The translations under genes were made by a program, and so were the position numbers. Shown piece after piece: positions 45,006-56,339 of a stretch of 64,000 bases of DNA. Position 1 is the stretch's first letter. Every line of letters starts with the position of its first letter. Source of the DNA: Rhinopithecus roxellana (taxonomy: Eukaryota; Chordata; Mammalia; Primates; Cercopithecidae); the NCBI RefSeq assembly GCF_007565055.1, contig NC_044554.1:58340176-58404175 (forward strand), given 5' to 3'. The notes beneath the pieces are model-generated. The model was not told the origin of the DNA. It searched no databases and worked only from the letters and a program-made list of their open reading frames with translations.

Positions 45006-45950
45006 ACGAGATTAAGCAACGAGAACAACATTGGACAATTATGGAACAGATGATGCAATTTTGTTCTGATTTCCTCATATCTGTGTTAAGGTTGGCTGGG
45101 CTTTTAAAAAATAGATAGAGTCTTTCAGTAAGAAGTAAGCAAATATCCAAATCTCTCTAAGTCTTCTAGCTTAAAAATCTGACTTTGGTCTAGCTGCAAT
45201 TCTGAATTCTTTTTGGATCAGTGAATTTTTATTTTTCTTTCCAGCCATATTTAAAAATATACTCTGAGCCACATTTGTCTCTATTCCTTTTAAACCAGCG
45301 AGAAAATGCTCTCAAGAAAACTGCCTCGGTGCAGAAGACCTACTCATACACCAGCCACGACATTGGCTTATTTCCATATAACCTAATATGGTTAAGAAAA
45401 TGTTTGACTGGAACAGAGTGAGGATTGCCAAACTTAACAACTTTTTAGTAAGAAAAGTGCCACAGAGTCCTCTGTTTAGACATAGTGTGATTTCAGTTCA
45501 CATGCAGTGCTTATTCGTTCACATCAACGAAACCGAAGCTGTATTTCTATGCAGTAACAAAAACCAGACACCTGCCCCCTTTGCCCAGTCTCAGGCAAGA
45601 TGAATAAATACAAGCTTCTCAGAAAGGCTTTTGGTGATAGTCTATTAAATATGTTGCCCTTGTTGGGTTATAAAAACTAAGTGACCTGGGGATACGCAAT
45701 TCAGATTCTGGAGAAGGTCCTCAGAGTTTGTGTTAAATCCGGTAGATTTAAACAGAAGAATGAATGAAAGGAAAGTCATCTCCTCTATCTGAACCTCAGT
45801 CCATCATGGACCTTCCATCGCTTTCCCCAAATAACACCTTTGACTGACATTTCTATTTATTCTGACTCCCAGCACTCTGATAAATTTGGAATATCATGTG
45901 ATCTGATATGGTCCTCACTCTTTCCTGTGCCTGGGTCATTGCCATTGTCA
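45006..45950. other. Unassigned intron sequence
   Basis: Two short plus-strand open frames (45221-45421, 45388-45603) have no family resemblance and no splice sites. No repeat identified. Confidence 0.4.
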
Positions 45951-45954
45951 TCTG

Positions 45955-46150
45955 GCCAAGTCCTGAAAGGTATTTAAAGTCAGGCAGATCCGGGTTTGAA
46001 TTCTGGATTGTGCCACTTTCTTGCTGGTTGACTTTGGCAAATTGTTTATTTGCTCCATTGAAAAGTGGAGAATGCCTACCTTGCATGGTTGTTGTGAGAA
46101 TGAAATGGGGTAATGTGTATGACAGTATAGAACCTGGTATGGAGAAAAAG
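45955..46150 (-). repeat. MIR SINE (reverse)
   Basis: 'aaagtcaggcagatccgggtttgaattctggattgtgccactttcttgctgg', 'gactttggcaaattg', 'ggttgttgtgagaatgaaatggggtaatgtg', 'tagaacctggtatgg'. The open frames here arise from it. Confidence 0.85.
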
Positions 46151-46980
46151 CTCAGCAAATGGCAAAAAATGCCCGTTTTCTGCTTTTACTCTCTTCCTAA
46201 TCTCACTACGTTCTGGAAAATAGTGCTGGATTCATTTTCCCAACTAAGAATGTAGCAAATGAACACCCGTTGACTCCTGCCATTGTCCTGATCCATTGAG
46301 ATAGGGAGATCTGCCTAAGATTTCAACCTGGGCCAAGTTAAAGAAAAAATAATGTCAAAACTTCTGTTGCTTCTTAGAGTTACTAAAGGCATAAGCCCAG
46401 GGTAGATAACTATTATATTTTGTTTACATAAATATCCTGACCTTGCTTTGTGGTTGTAAATGTTGAATGGTCCTGTCCACCCCAAAATCACATGGGAGAG
46501 AATTAAGGCAAAGAGCTAAAGAGCTATTTGTTTTTCTCAAATTAAAATATTTAATTTTGAGCTGGGATCCAGTGTGGGCTGCACTTTAATGCCCTTCTAT
46601 CACCATAAACCATTCATCAAACTCTGTTAAATGCAGCAGCTTTGTGGGAATGAAGAAAAAAAGAACTTTTCCATGCTCAGACTTAAGCCGGTAGAGGTTG
46701 GACTGAGGCTGTAAATGTGTGACCAGAATTTGGAGCAGGAGGTGACAAAAATATAAGGCATCCCACCACCTTATCTCTTTCTTGGGGAGTCTCTGAAATA
46801 TTGAGATGAAGGCCCCAATTATTTTATTTGGATCTGAAATGAAAGAATAATCCAGGAACAATTTGGGCATATCCAGGTTTCATACTTAGGAACAATGAAC
46901 CAACAATACAAAACCAATATTATCAGTAAAATGCCTGTTATCCTGATTAGGGAATCCAGGCAACAGTATTGGTGGTAAAA
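46151..46980. other. Unassigned intron sequence
   Basis: Nothing recognised. Confidence 0.4.
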
Positions 46981-46984
46981 GACC

Positions 46985-47085
46985 TCAATTTTAAGTCATG
47001 GTGACACTACTAACTTCCTTTGTGACCTCAGGCAAGTCACAAACTCTGCAGGTTGGATCTTCTAAACTGTAAAAATTTGAAGAAT
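46985..47085 (-). repeat. MIR fragment (reverse)
   Basis: 'tgacactactaacttcctttgtgacctcaggcaagtcacaaactctgcagg...ctaaactgtaaaa'. Confidence 0.6.
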
Positions 47086-47189
47086 AGACTAGAAAAGCTC
47101 TGGTGTGTGTTGATTAGGTGGGTTGGAGTACTTACGAGATGCTTCAGAAAGATGATTGGCACTTAAAGAGTTAAGATTTGGATAACTAG

Positions 47190-47385
47190 AAAGGAGGTGT
47201 GAGAATATTTCAAACATGAGGAAGGAGCAACGTCAGCAGAACAGCAATACATCAGTTGTGGTCATGGGCAGCTGTGGTCGTGGGAGAGTACATTCAAAAA
47301 CCTGCCTGGGAGGGTGGGAGAAAGCAGGAATATTGACCAGGTCCTTGGATATCAGTTTTATACTTTATTCTTTGGAGCAGACAAT
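47190..47385 (-). repeat. Probable L2 fragment (reverse)
   Basis: 'gaaaggaggtgtgagaatatttc', 'gaccaggtccttggatatcag', 'actttattctttggagcagacaatag' are in reverse L2 ORF2-end order, but strongly diverged. Confidence 0.4.
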
Positions 47386-47391
47386 AGAGTA

Positions 47392-47450
47392 ATAAAATTA
47401 TCCTTATACAGAGAATTTAAAAATGCTAGTTTTGTTCACATCTCTTTAAT
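47392..47450 (+). repeat. Copy 1 of a dispersed local duplication
   Basis: About 59 bases beginning ataaaattatccttata and including gagaattt(a/t)aaaatgcta recur at 48032-48090 in direct orientation with a handful of mismatches. A second small duplication follows (agta(c/g)tttgggaagattt, about 47470-47487 and 47518-47535). Confidence 0.8.
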
Positions 47451-47535
47451 TTAAAATTTTTAAAGTAAATAGTACTTTGGGAAGATTTTTGGCACTAAGA
47501 TTTTTTTTATATAAACAGTAGTTTGGGAAGATTTA

Positions 47536-48865
47536 AAATCAGTTTATAGGATGGAATGATACTTGAAAGGGCTAAACTAGAGTGTGTAGGTAAGTTTGGA
47601 GATTCTTGAAACCCGAATTAAGATGGTGTTTATGAAACTGAAGGAAAAGATAGCCTGAGACATTGAGAAACGTGCATGTATTTCTCCCCGGCATACCCGA
47701 GGCTCCTCTGGTTAGTCTGTACAGGGATCTGTTCTCAGTTGCCATGCCCTGAACTCTGACCCCTGGGTCTAAAAATTGAGCTATTAATGACCAATAAATC
47801 ATTTGGAAGGTTAATCTACGGGAAGGGTCAAAACAATTTTTTATTGTAAATATATAAAATGACCTTGGGTTATTATGTGATGCAATATTTTAAATTAATT
47901 GCATAATTGAATATAATTTTGTAGATTATACCAACCAACAATGAAGTCTAAATGACTTCACCAAAAGGAAAATCTTCACATTTTTTCTGGGAGAATATAC
48001 ATAAGATATCTATAAATCCAAAAGTTAGACTATAAAATTATCCTTATATAGAGAATTTTAAAATGCTAATTTTTCTCACCCCCCTTTAATGCTCAGATAT
48101 TTTATAGCAATTTAAAGACCTTAAATTACCCTAATCACTTTTTAAAATAAATGCTTGGAAAGAGGAAATCCAAACTTAAATTTATAGTTAACAAAGCAAA
48201 TTTATTTTAATGCAGGTACATTACATTCTCTTAACAACTCTATGCCCTAGAATGAGACAGAGCTGGAAGTGAAGTTCAGGTCTACCGAAATGTATGACTC
48301 CATCTATTTTCTAATAAACTTGGCCATCATCTTATAAGTGTTAATTACTTTACCCCTTTTCCCATGCTCCTTTTTCTATCCCCCTTTCTCCCCACTTTAT
48401 CTAAATCTTAAAGCTTTGAAGTGATCATTTTAGGTCGAATAATAGAAAAACCTCTTTGCATTATAAGTATTAAACACTTGGAATATATTACTTTCAATAC
48501 TGGTACCAGGCTAAAAATGTGCATAGGTTCAAGAGTAGTTTAGAGATGTTACTGCATAATAGATATTTAAAAGCCTCTGAAGGAAAAGTAGTATTTTTAA
48601 AGCCTCAGAGAATAACACAAATTCCAACAACAATCTCTTCTTGCCATCGTCGCAGACATCAGGCCCTGGAGCTCAGATGTGACCAAGTGAGGCATATCTC
48701 TAGTTCTAATATTTTTTAACGGTGTAATATAATGAGTGTCAAATATTCTTTTAACCCTCTGTTGAGAAGTTATCATCACAATGGAAAATGAAAAAAGGCA
48801 GAAAACTCCATATGTACAATTGAGGGGAAATTGGGAAAAAATTACATTTATTGTAGGCCAATTGT
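47536..48865. other. Unassigned AT-rich intron
   Basis: Apart from copy 2 of the local duplication and a possible MIR scrap at about 48190-48280, nothing is recognised. Confidence 0.4.
48032..48090 (+). repeat. Copy 2 of the dispersed local duplication
   Basis: Direct repeat of 47392-47450, 640 bases downstream. No known family recognised in either copy. Confidence 0.8.
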
Positions 48866-48869
48866 GTAT

Positions 48870-49035
48870 CAAATGCCACAACATCTATTTAACATCCCAA
48901 ACATAGCACAAGGTGAGCGTTTGTTCTCTCCATTTATAGATAAGAAAAATGAGGCCTGAAAGGTTAAGAGAAACTTTTCAAGCATCAGATAGAGGTGGAA
49001 GAGTTGAAGCTAGAATGCAGATCTTAACCAATCCT
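48870..49035 (+). repeat. MIR SINE
   Basis: 'atctatttaacatcccaaacatagcacaaggtgag', 'ctctccatttatagataagaaaaatgaggcctgaaaggttaagag', 'gtggaagagttgaagctagaatgcag'. It directly abuts the GAA tract. Confidence 0.75.
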
Positions 49036-49056
49036 TCCACCACTCCAAAGAGAAAC

Positions 49057-49209
49057 AGAAGAGGAAGAGGAAGAAGAAGAAGAAGAAGAAGAAAAGAAGA
49101 AGAAGAAGAAGAAGAAGAAGAAGAAGAAGAAGAAGAAGAAGAAGAAGAAGAAGAAGAAGAAGAAGAAGAAGAAGAAGAAGAAGAAGAAGAAGAAGAGGAA
49201 GAAAAGAAG
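49057..49209 (+). repeat. GAA/TTC triplet microsatellite
   Basis: About 150 bases of AAG/GAA repeat with a few interruptions (GAGGAAGAGG at the left, GAAAAG at 49091-49096, GAGG at the right). About 34 triplets, 49094-49196, are uninterrupted. Read on the CALD1 sense strand it is (TTC)n. The long poly-Glu frame (48949-49227) is only this repeat read as codons. Long GAA/TTC tracts are known to form triplexes and to be length-unstable. Confidence 0.98.
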
Positions 49210-50660
49210 GATTGTCCAGTTATATAATTATTTCATTCACTGTTATTTGAATAGAGCAATTGATGTCTTAAATCAATCTGATCAACTGCACAAAAATGGT
49301 TGTTTGGATTTTTTAGAAGATTTGATTGGAATCCAGTTGTTTCAGTGGTCATGTGTAGACCTGGACTTAATAAATGACCACCTTTGAGTCCCCCAGCTGA
49401 AAGAGAGCAAAAGAGCCCAGAGCAAATCAATGGCAAATTGCCACCCCAAACAAATTGCAATATGTAAGTTCTGAAACTTGAATTACCCTTCAAGGATTAA
49501 GGTTCAAGACTGAAAAATTAAAAATGTTGCCTAGCCTAGGAAATAGCATATGAATCAAAAATCTCATTAGTAAGCTTAACGGCACTCCTAATCTTCTACT
49601 TTCATGACATCTAAACTGTTTTGTTATTCTTAATGGACCAAATCCCCCTTCTGGTAATGTTCTGAAAATTCTATTTTTGTGGCAATTTAAAAAATCATAC
49701 GGCATGTTCTTTATATTTGGTTTGTGTAGGAGTTAAGACCACTTCAAACATACTTTTCTTTCTTTGTCAGATGACTATTTAATATTGTGTCATTCACTTG
49801 TTGAAATAAAAGTAAGTTAATCTGCAAAAATACATGAACACCCCAAAAGGATTGAATGGTATCTTTGAGAAATGATATTTTTTTTCAAAGTCAGACATCA
49901 AAGGCTCCATATTCCAGAAAGTTTATTTTGAGAAGCTTCAGTCAAAACAGTTTGGGAACTATGAAATGAGTCATTTTTTCTTAAAGAAATGTAACTTTGT
50001 CTATTCCCACTGCATTTTTGGTTTGGTAGGAGACATCTTTATTCCACAGGATTTTAAAAGCGTGTTTAAGATTCCATAGGTTTAGTATTACATCACTAAT
50101 GGTTCCTAATGAGATCCAGGCAATAGCAAGACAGGGGAAAAGAACACACAAAGGCTGAATTCTACAACACCAAGCACCATGTAAAATGTGGAAAAGTCTC
50201 CATGCTTTATCTATTGCTGAAGCCATCTGGATAAAAAGGGGGCAATTCATATTCAATCAACCAGACACGTGGATGACATGATACCCAATGTTTGGCTCTT
50301 CACAACCAGTCATCTAACAGGCTGAATTTTTTACTTGTCATGCAGATGTTTGCTGCCCTGTGGGTACAGTCAAAATGAACCATGTAAATATCGAGATATT
50401 TTATTATTCCCATTGAGTGCTTAGGGCCTTAGCTACTTGTTTGGCTTTGTTCTCATAGGCATCTTTTAGATAAAAATTACAGAAATTTTCTTTTTGAGAT
50501 GATATGTAAGTACATATAGAAGCATACATCTTTCCCAAGCTTCCAGTAATTTTGTATTTTAAGGAGACATGTGGAGGGACAGTTGGGGTGGGCAGGGTGA
50601 CCCACAGAGAAATCATTTTTCTGCAGACCTATTCACCAATTCATCTTAAGGCAAGTCCAC
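49210..50660. other. Unassigned intron sequence
   Basis: No repeat family or exon recognised. Confidence 0.4.
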
Positions 50661-50664
50661 ATTA

Positions 50665-50945
50665 TTGACTTGAGTACTGAGCTTCTACATGTAAAGTACT
50701 AAACCAGTTACAGTGGAGAGGCAGGGATAAACTAAAGCATAGTTTCTTCTTTCAAAGAACACATGATTTAGCCAGGGAGATAGAAGCAACTAACTATATT
50801 GCCAAATAGAACGTAGAGTGTAGAAATATAATAGAAAAATGCCATGAATGAAAACCATACCTAATTCTCTTCAAGTGAAGTAGAAAAAGTTGTTTGAAGA
50901 TTTGGGGAGGAAGTTTGAAAAGGAGATGGTAAAACGAGAAATTTT
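50665..50945 (-). repeat. L2 LINE 3' region (reverse)
   Basis: 'gagtactgagcttctacatgtaaagtactaaaccag', 'ttcttctttcaaagaacacatgatttagccagggagatag', 'gatttggggaggaagtttg'. Diverged. Confidence 0.5.
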
Positions 50946-51710
50946 AGAAATTTAAAATATTTTTATACAAGGAAGTATCAATGCCTCATTTACAGTGAGT
51001 GTTAGCATTCACTCATAAAACAATTATAGAATATGTTTGACATTTCAGGATTATGCTAGACAAGTTAGTATTTTTTAACAAATGCATAACTTATTAAATT
51101 TTGTCATTTCTTATGAAAAATCACTATATTCTGAATTCAGCTGAAGAATAAAATTTGTGGATAGACACAAATGTCTTTCTTGTTTGACAAGTGAACTGAT
51201 CAATTCATATCTTGTTCAGACAAGATATGATTCTAGAAATTCTAGAAAGTTTCCCTTCATCCCATTTACCCATTATCATTCACCAAACAACCTCTTTTGG
51301 GCCTAGGCACTGGCCCAAATAAAAGATAAACAAAAGATAGCCAACAGTACCTCATCAAACAGAAAATTCTAGAAATAAAAATATCTGATTTCTCTTCAAT
51401 ATATAACTTTAACTTAGCAAGCAGTCTTGTGCCCAAGATAATATAGACCTGTCCAAGGGTTGGCACTGTCTCCCAGAATTGGGCGATGTGCCACAAAGTT
51501 GTCAGCTGTTGGTGATTTTAGACTGAATAGTTTTATTGAAACTTCCCCCTATAAGTTCTGGCCAACAAGAGAGGTCGGTGTGCCACACCTGAACCAATGT
51601 TTTAAAAAATTAATTGTTAAACCTTTGAAAGAAAAAAAGGAAATCATAGAAATAAAGAGAGAGAGGTTCAACTAGCTCTCTCTATAAACATCTATCTCTT
51701 TTATTAAAAT
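50946..51710. other. Unassigned AT-rich intron
   Basis: Nothing recognised. Confidence 0.4.
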
Positions 51711-51723
51711 GTTGTTGACTCTT

Positions 51724-52032
51724 GGCCTGGCACAGTGGCTCACGCCTGTAATCCTAGCACTTTGGGAGGCTGAGCTGGGCAGATCACGAGGTCAGGAATT
51801 GAAGACCAGCTTGACCAACATGGTGAAACCCCATCTCTACTAAAAATACAAAAATTAGCCAGGCGTGGTGGTGCACATCTGTAATCCCAGCTACTCAGGA
51901 GGCTGAGGCAGGAGAATCACTTGAACCTGGGAGGCAGAGGTTGCAGTGAGCTGAGATTGCGCTGTTGCACTCCAGCCTGGGTGACACAGCGAGACTCCGT
52001 CTCAAAAAAAAAAATAATAATTAAAAAAAAAA
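51724..52032 (+). mobile_element. Alu SINE (AluS-type)
   Basis: Starts ggcctggcacagtggctcacg, ends aaaaaaaaaaataataattaaaaaaaaa. Imperfect target duplication gttgttgactctt (51711-51723) / gtcattgactctt (from 52034). Confidence 0.94.
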
Positions 52033-52049
52033 GTCATTGACTCTTTTAA

Positions 52050-53718
52050 AAAGTTAAACATATAAGTATAAAGAACATTTTTTAAAAATCACCTATATCT
52101 AGCACTCAGAAATAAATTGTTAACATTTGGTGAACAAAATTCTGGATATCTCTAAAAATATAAGAATAGATAGATGGATAGGTAGAAATAGTTTTATAAA
52201 TGTAGTCTAATATTTAGAAATATTACTTACAATAATTTAGCAAAGAGAAACAGCTTCAATGATAGAAGTTGATGAACTAGATAAACGTTTCTTTACAATG
52301 AGATATGGGTTTTTAAAAGTTAAAATTATGAAAAAAAACTAAAAGGCTGGGCTTGTTGTTGTTTTAACTACAGATATTATCACTAGATATTATCTGAATC
52401 CCTGCTATAAAGCATAGGGAAATTTGTACACTTACTTTTTTTCTTACAGTCTCTTCTCTATTTAAAAAATTATGTTATTATTATTTTACATTGCCAAGGT
52501 ATGTAACATTTACATAGTGTAATCACAAATTCCAACAGTTGCTTAGCTTTCATTTTATAATTGAGTCAGTTACGCATAAACATATTCTAAGTTTAACAGA
52601 AAACAACTGCATTCTAGCCTCTAAGGGGAAGTAAATAGTTTACATCTTTTTTCTCCTCTCCTCTCCTTCACTGCTTACTGTGGTTTCGTGTTACCATTAA
52701 AATTTTTCTAAGGAATGTATCCCTTTGTCCATATGTTATATTGTTAGTCTTTTAAAAAGTCTTTTAAAATAATGGAAATGCTAATATATATTTTGAAGTC
52801 AACACTCCCTACAATCCACAACCACCTCTTGCTACCCACCATATCCCCCAGAATAAAATATTTGACCAATATGTCAGATTATCACATAGATTTTTCCTTT
52901 GAAATTGGGCAACGATGGACATCTAGCATTTATGGAAAATCTCATTTTAAAGGAGATTAATTTTTAAATGATATTAATTACTAAAGGTGCAAGATAGTCC
53001 TTCAGAACATCTCAACATTTGTAGTGGGTAAAGTGTAGACAGAAAGAGTTCTTCCAGAAACAGTGAAAATGATTTTTCTCCTGGTAATATGACTTTACTT
53101 CAAATATTTTATATATCTTACAATGCTATCTGGATAAGATCACCCAACATCTAGACTTTCAAGTATCTTTCAGCAGCTTTTAGACCGGAAGCATTTTATC
53201 TGGTGGATTAAATGTGTTCCACCCACTTCTACCCATGACAGATTTCTCCTAGATTTTATTGTTCACCTTTTTGACAGCATAGAACTGAATATTCTACCAT
53301 AGAAACCAACAGATTCAGGAGTAAAATGGCTCCAGGGGCAATTTTAAGCATAGCTTTTAGGTCATTGTCCATCTATACATACAAGATCATAGATCTGTCA
53401 GTTTAATCTTCTTACAATGTAGACAGACCACCCTCATCATTACGGGCTGAAAATTACACTGAGAATATGTCTTAGAAGTTTCTGGTTACCATCTGTGTAG
53501 ACAAGAACTCAAAATTCTCTCTTAGATCTGAATTTCCATGAAAATCAAACTGAAGTGAATAGACTGGTGAAAAAAGAAGAACATTAACAAAATTTCAAAA
53601 CCATACCTGATTTTCATTAGATCCATTGTTTCAATTTCCATTCTCTTTTAGCATATACATTTATAGGCTAGTGTGTATTTTCATGCTTATCTTCATTGGT
53701 TTCTTAAAACCAGGGTTA
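52050..53718. other. Unassigned AT-rich intron
   Basis: No transposon recognised with confidence. AT-rich with TTTTAAA runs and no supported open frame. Confidence 0.4.
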
Positions 53719-53721
53719 TTT

Positions 53722-53886
53722 GTTTGTTTGTTTTGTTTTGAGATGGGGTGTCACTATGTTGCCTAGGATGGAGTGCAGGGGTACAAACACAGCTCACTAC
53801 AGCTTTGAACTTCTGGGCTCAAGCAATCCTCCTGCCTCAGCCTCCCAAGTAGCTGGGACCATAGGCACGTGCCATCATATCTGGCT
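53722..53886 (-). mobile_element. Alu-type monomer (reverse, partial)
   Basis: Reverse sequence with (gttt)n at its T end, 'gagatggggtgtcactatgttgcctaggatggagtgcag' and 'gctgggaccataggcacgtgcc'. The 'ctgggctcaagcaatcctcctg' variant is typical of AluJ/free monomers. Confidence 0.9.
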
Positions 53887-54084
53887 CAGGAACTAGAGGG
53901 TTGATGTGTAGTCATCATTGGGTACTAAAATGCTTTTTACAAGCGCTTCTTAGATGCTGATTGAACTTTCCAAAGCTTGGTAGAGATTATTTCAATACCA
54001 TGGGACTGGGCTGAGATTGTAAAGACATTTAAACACTTTATTAAGCCATCTGGAGCATCCCAAACATTAAGGGTATGGCTAACA

Positions 54085-54400
54085 TAAGCAACACATATAT
54101 ATTAAGCATTTCTTGTGTGCTAGACACAGTGTTAAGCAAAAAGCATACAATTGTAAACATGAGCGGTATGGCCCCAGTTCAAATAGGCTTGCAGTCCAGC
54201 AGGGATGTCAATATTAAATATTACAATGCAGTGTGATAACCCTGCTCTGGAGAGGGTATCAAGAATTGTCAGGGCACAGAGAAAGGTAATAAGTCAAACT
54301 TGAGTCTGTTAAGCTTTCCTTGGGAAGTGGTATCCTAAACAGAGACGTGAAGGAAGACTAGGAGTTAAGTCAGCAAAAGGCCGTGGAATAGAGTGGAGAA
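54085..54400 (-). repeat. L2 LINE 3' region (reverse)
   Basis: 'attaagcatttcttgtgtgctagacacagtgttaagc', 'gcttgcagtccagcagggatgtcaatattaaatattacaatgcagtgtgataa', 'ctttccttgggaagtggtatcc...agagacgtgaaggaagactaggagttaagtcagc'. Confidence 0.7.
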
Positions 54401-56165
54401 CGCTACTTAATTCCCTAGAGACTGTCATTCATGTTCTAGCATGTTCTACAGCTCCAGGCCTTTTGTTTTTGCTCCTGGGCCTCCCCAAAGGTTCCTACTT
54501 CATCTAGTCAGGCTCCCTGTTCTCAGTTGCTCTTGCCGTGTGCGATATCAGAAGCACTCACAGAGGAAAGAGGAGAGGAAATTAGTCTGGGATTTTGGAT
54601 CTGGTTTAGCGTGGTCAGTTTGGATTTTCCTAAGTGACTGAACAGGATTGAAATCTCTACCTCACACCCCTGGCACCCAGTCTCCTGTGTTTTCCTCCTA
54701 AAGTTTTCCATTACAAATAAACAAAAATGTTGGCATATGAACTACTGCTACTGGTTGACTGCTCGGTTTCCATCTTGGAGTTTGTCATAGACACCAAATT
54801 CACATCATGTCCAGCTGCCTCTTGGAGCCCGGCTGCCCACAGAAGCTCTGGCGCAACGGTGGGTCATTGAGTTACATTTTCCAGTGTGGAGTGATAATTC
54901 AAGATTTACTGAGCAGAGAAATATGACCCATCAAATTCGGTCTAAAAATAATTGTTGCTCTGAAAAAGAAAATCTAATTACCTTGCTCTTCACTATGAAA
55001 AATTGGCTTCATCTGGGTCAAGAGACATGGAACCTTTCTTTGAAGTACACCCTACATTCCAAAATATCACTGGCAAACTCTGGGGCCTGCTTCTGATTAA
55101 ATAATTGACATAAACCTCCCCCAAATAAACATCGAACCCTTCAAAAACAGAGAAGTAAATGACAAAAAAAAAAAAAAGTGCATCTATGCTTTAAGTAGAA
55201 GATCTTCTGCAATAATTTGTTACCAGAAAGCAATTTACTTTTCCTTTGGTAAACTAGCATTAAAATCTAAGAAGAAAGCACACTGGGTGAAACTCTAGCT
55301 GAAACTTCAAAATAGTCTTAAATCTATTCTACATATTATCAGATTTAATGTTGACCTTAAGAGAGTGCTTTCATATTTATGGTTTTCCATCATATCCCTC
55401 AAAACTAAATTTATTACTCATAAAATATGAACCTTAAAAAGTAAAATATTGTATTTTCCTGAGATTATTTGGTCTTTAAATTGAGAACAGTATAAATACA
55501 TTGTAAGAAAAAAATAGCAACCCAACTGTGTGTATGTATACCTTGCCTCTTTCTTCAAGGAATGTTCTCCGTGTGTATAAAACTCAAAAACAGTTAACCA
55601 AGAAATAAAGAAAAAGAGTAAACTCTTTTGGGTTTATTACAGATGAGGTTATGACAAAATGGGTTGAAGGTTAAGTGTGACAAAAAGTATTGTTTGAAAA
55701 TTCTAATCTTGTTGCCACAAAACTGTGACTTTTCAGAAATATATGGGGAAATTTTATTATAAATAAATAAAATTTTATTGTAATGGAATGGAATTGAATT
55801 TATTGAAATTTTATTGTAAATGAATAAAATTTTGAAGAGGTCTTCAATAATGGAATGAGTAAGATAATTACTACTTCATTTAGCTTTCTAAAAACTTTGC
55901 ACCAATGGATTTCTGCCTTCCCAGATGATTTTTTTCTCATTTAGCTTTTGTATACTTTGAAAAATAGAACAATGACTTTGTTCTGTCCTTCATAGGTTGG
56001 GATTTATAAAAATGATTTTGTTTGCCTCTGCAAAATGTGGAGAAGTACTGAATAAACAACAAACAATCAGGTATTTTTCAGTCAAAGGGACAGTTTTTAG
56101 AGGAAACCTGTGGTTGTAATGAATTATTTCTTGTTTTAAAAAAAGACCTTCTTACCTGAATAATG
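54401..56165. other. Unassigned intron sequence with an AT-rich local duplication
   Basis: 54430-54860 is more G+C-rich and unclassified. 55748-55838 contains two near copies of gaaattttatt(a/g)taaat(a/g)aataaaatttt. An A13 run is at about 55168-55180. Confidence 0.4.
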
Positions 56166-56167
56166 TT

Positions 56168-56332
56168 GTGAATCACACAAATGTCAATTTCGTGGGTTTT
56201 GGTATTGTACTGTAGTTATGCAAGATGTTAACTACAGGGGAAAACTGGGTGAAGGGTACTTGGGACCCTTCTGTACTATTTTGTAATTTCCTGTTAATCT
56301 TTTACTTTATTTCAGAATAAAAATGTTTAAAA
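56168..56332 (+). mobile_element. L1M-type 3' terminus fragment
   Basis: 'ggttttggtattgtactgtagttatgcaagatgttaac', 'aaactgggtgaagggtacttgggacccttctgtactattttgtaatttcctgttaatc', 'ttatttcagaataaaaatg'. Confidence 0.7.
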
Positions 56333-56339
56333 AAGAAAA

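Noticed and set aside
48949..49227. Open frame with a long poly-glutamate tail
   Set aside because: It is the GAA microsatellite read as codons, preceded by a MIR. No promoter, splice or family support.
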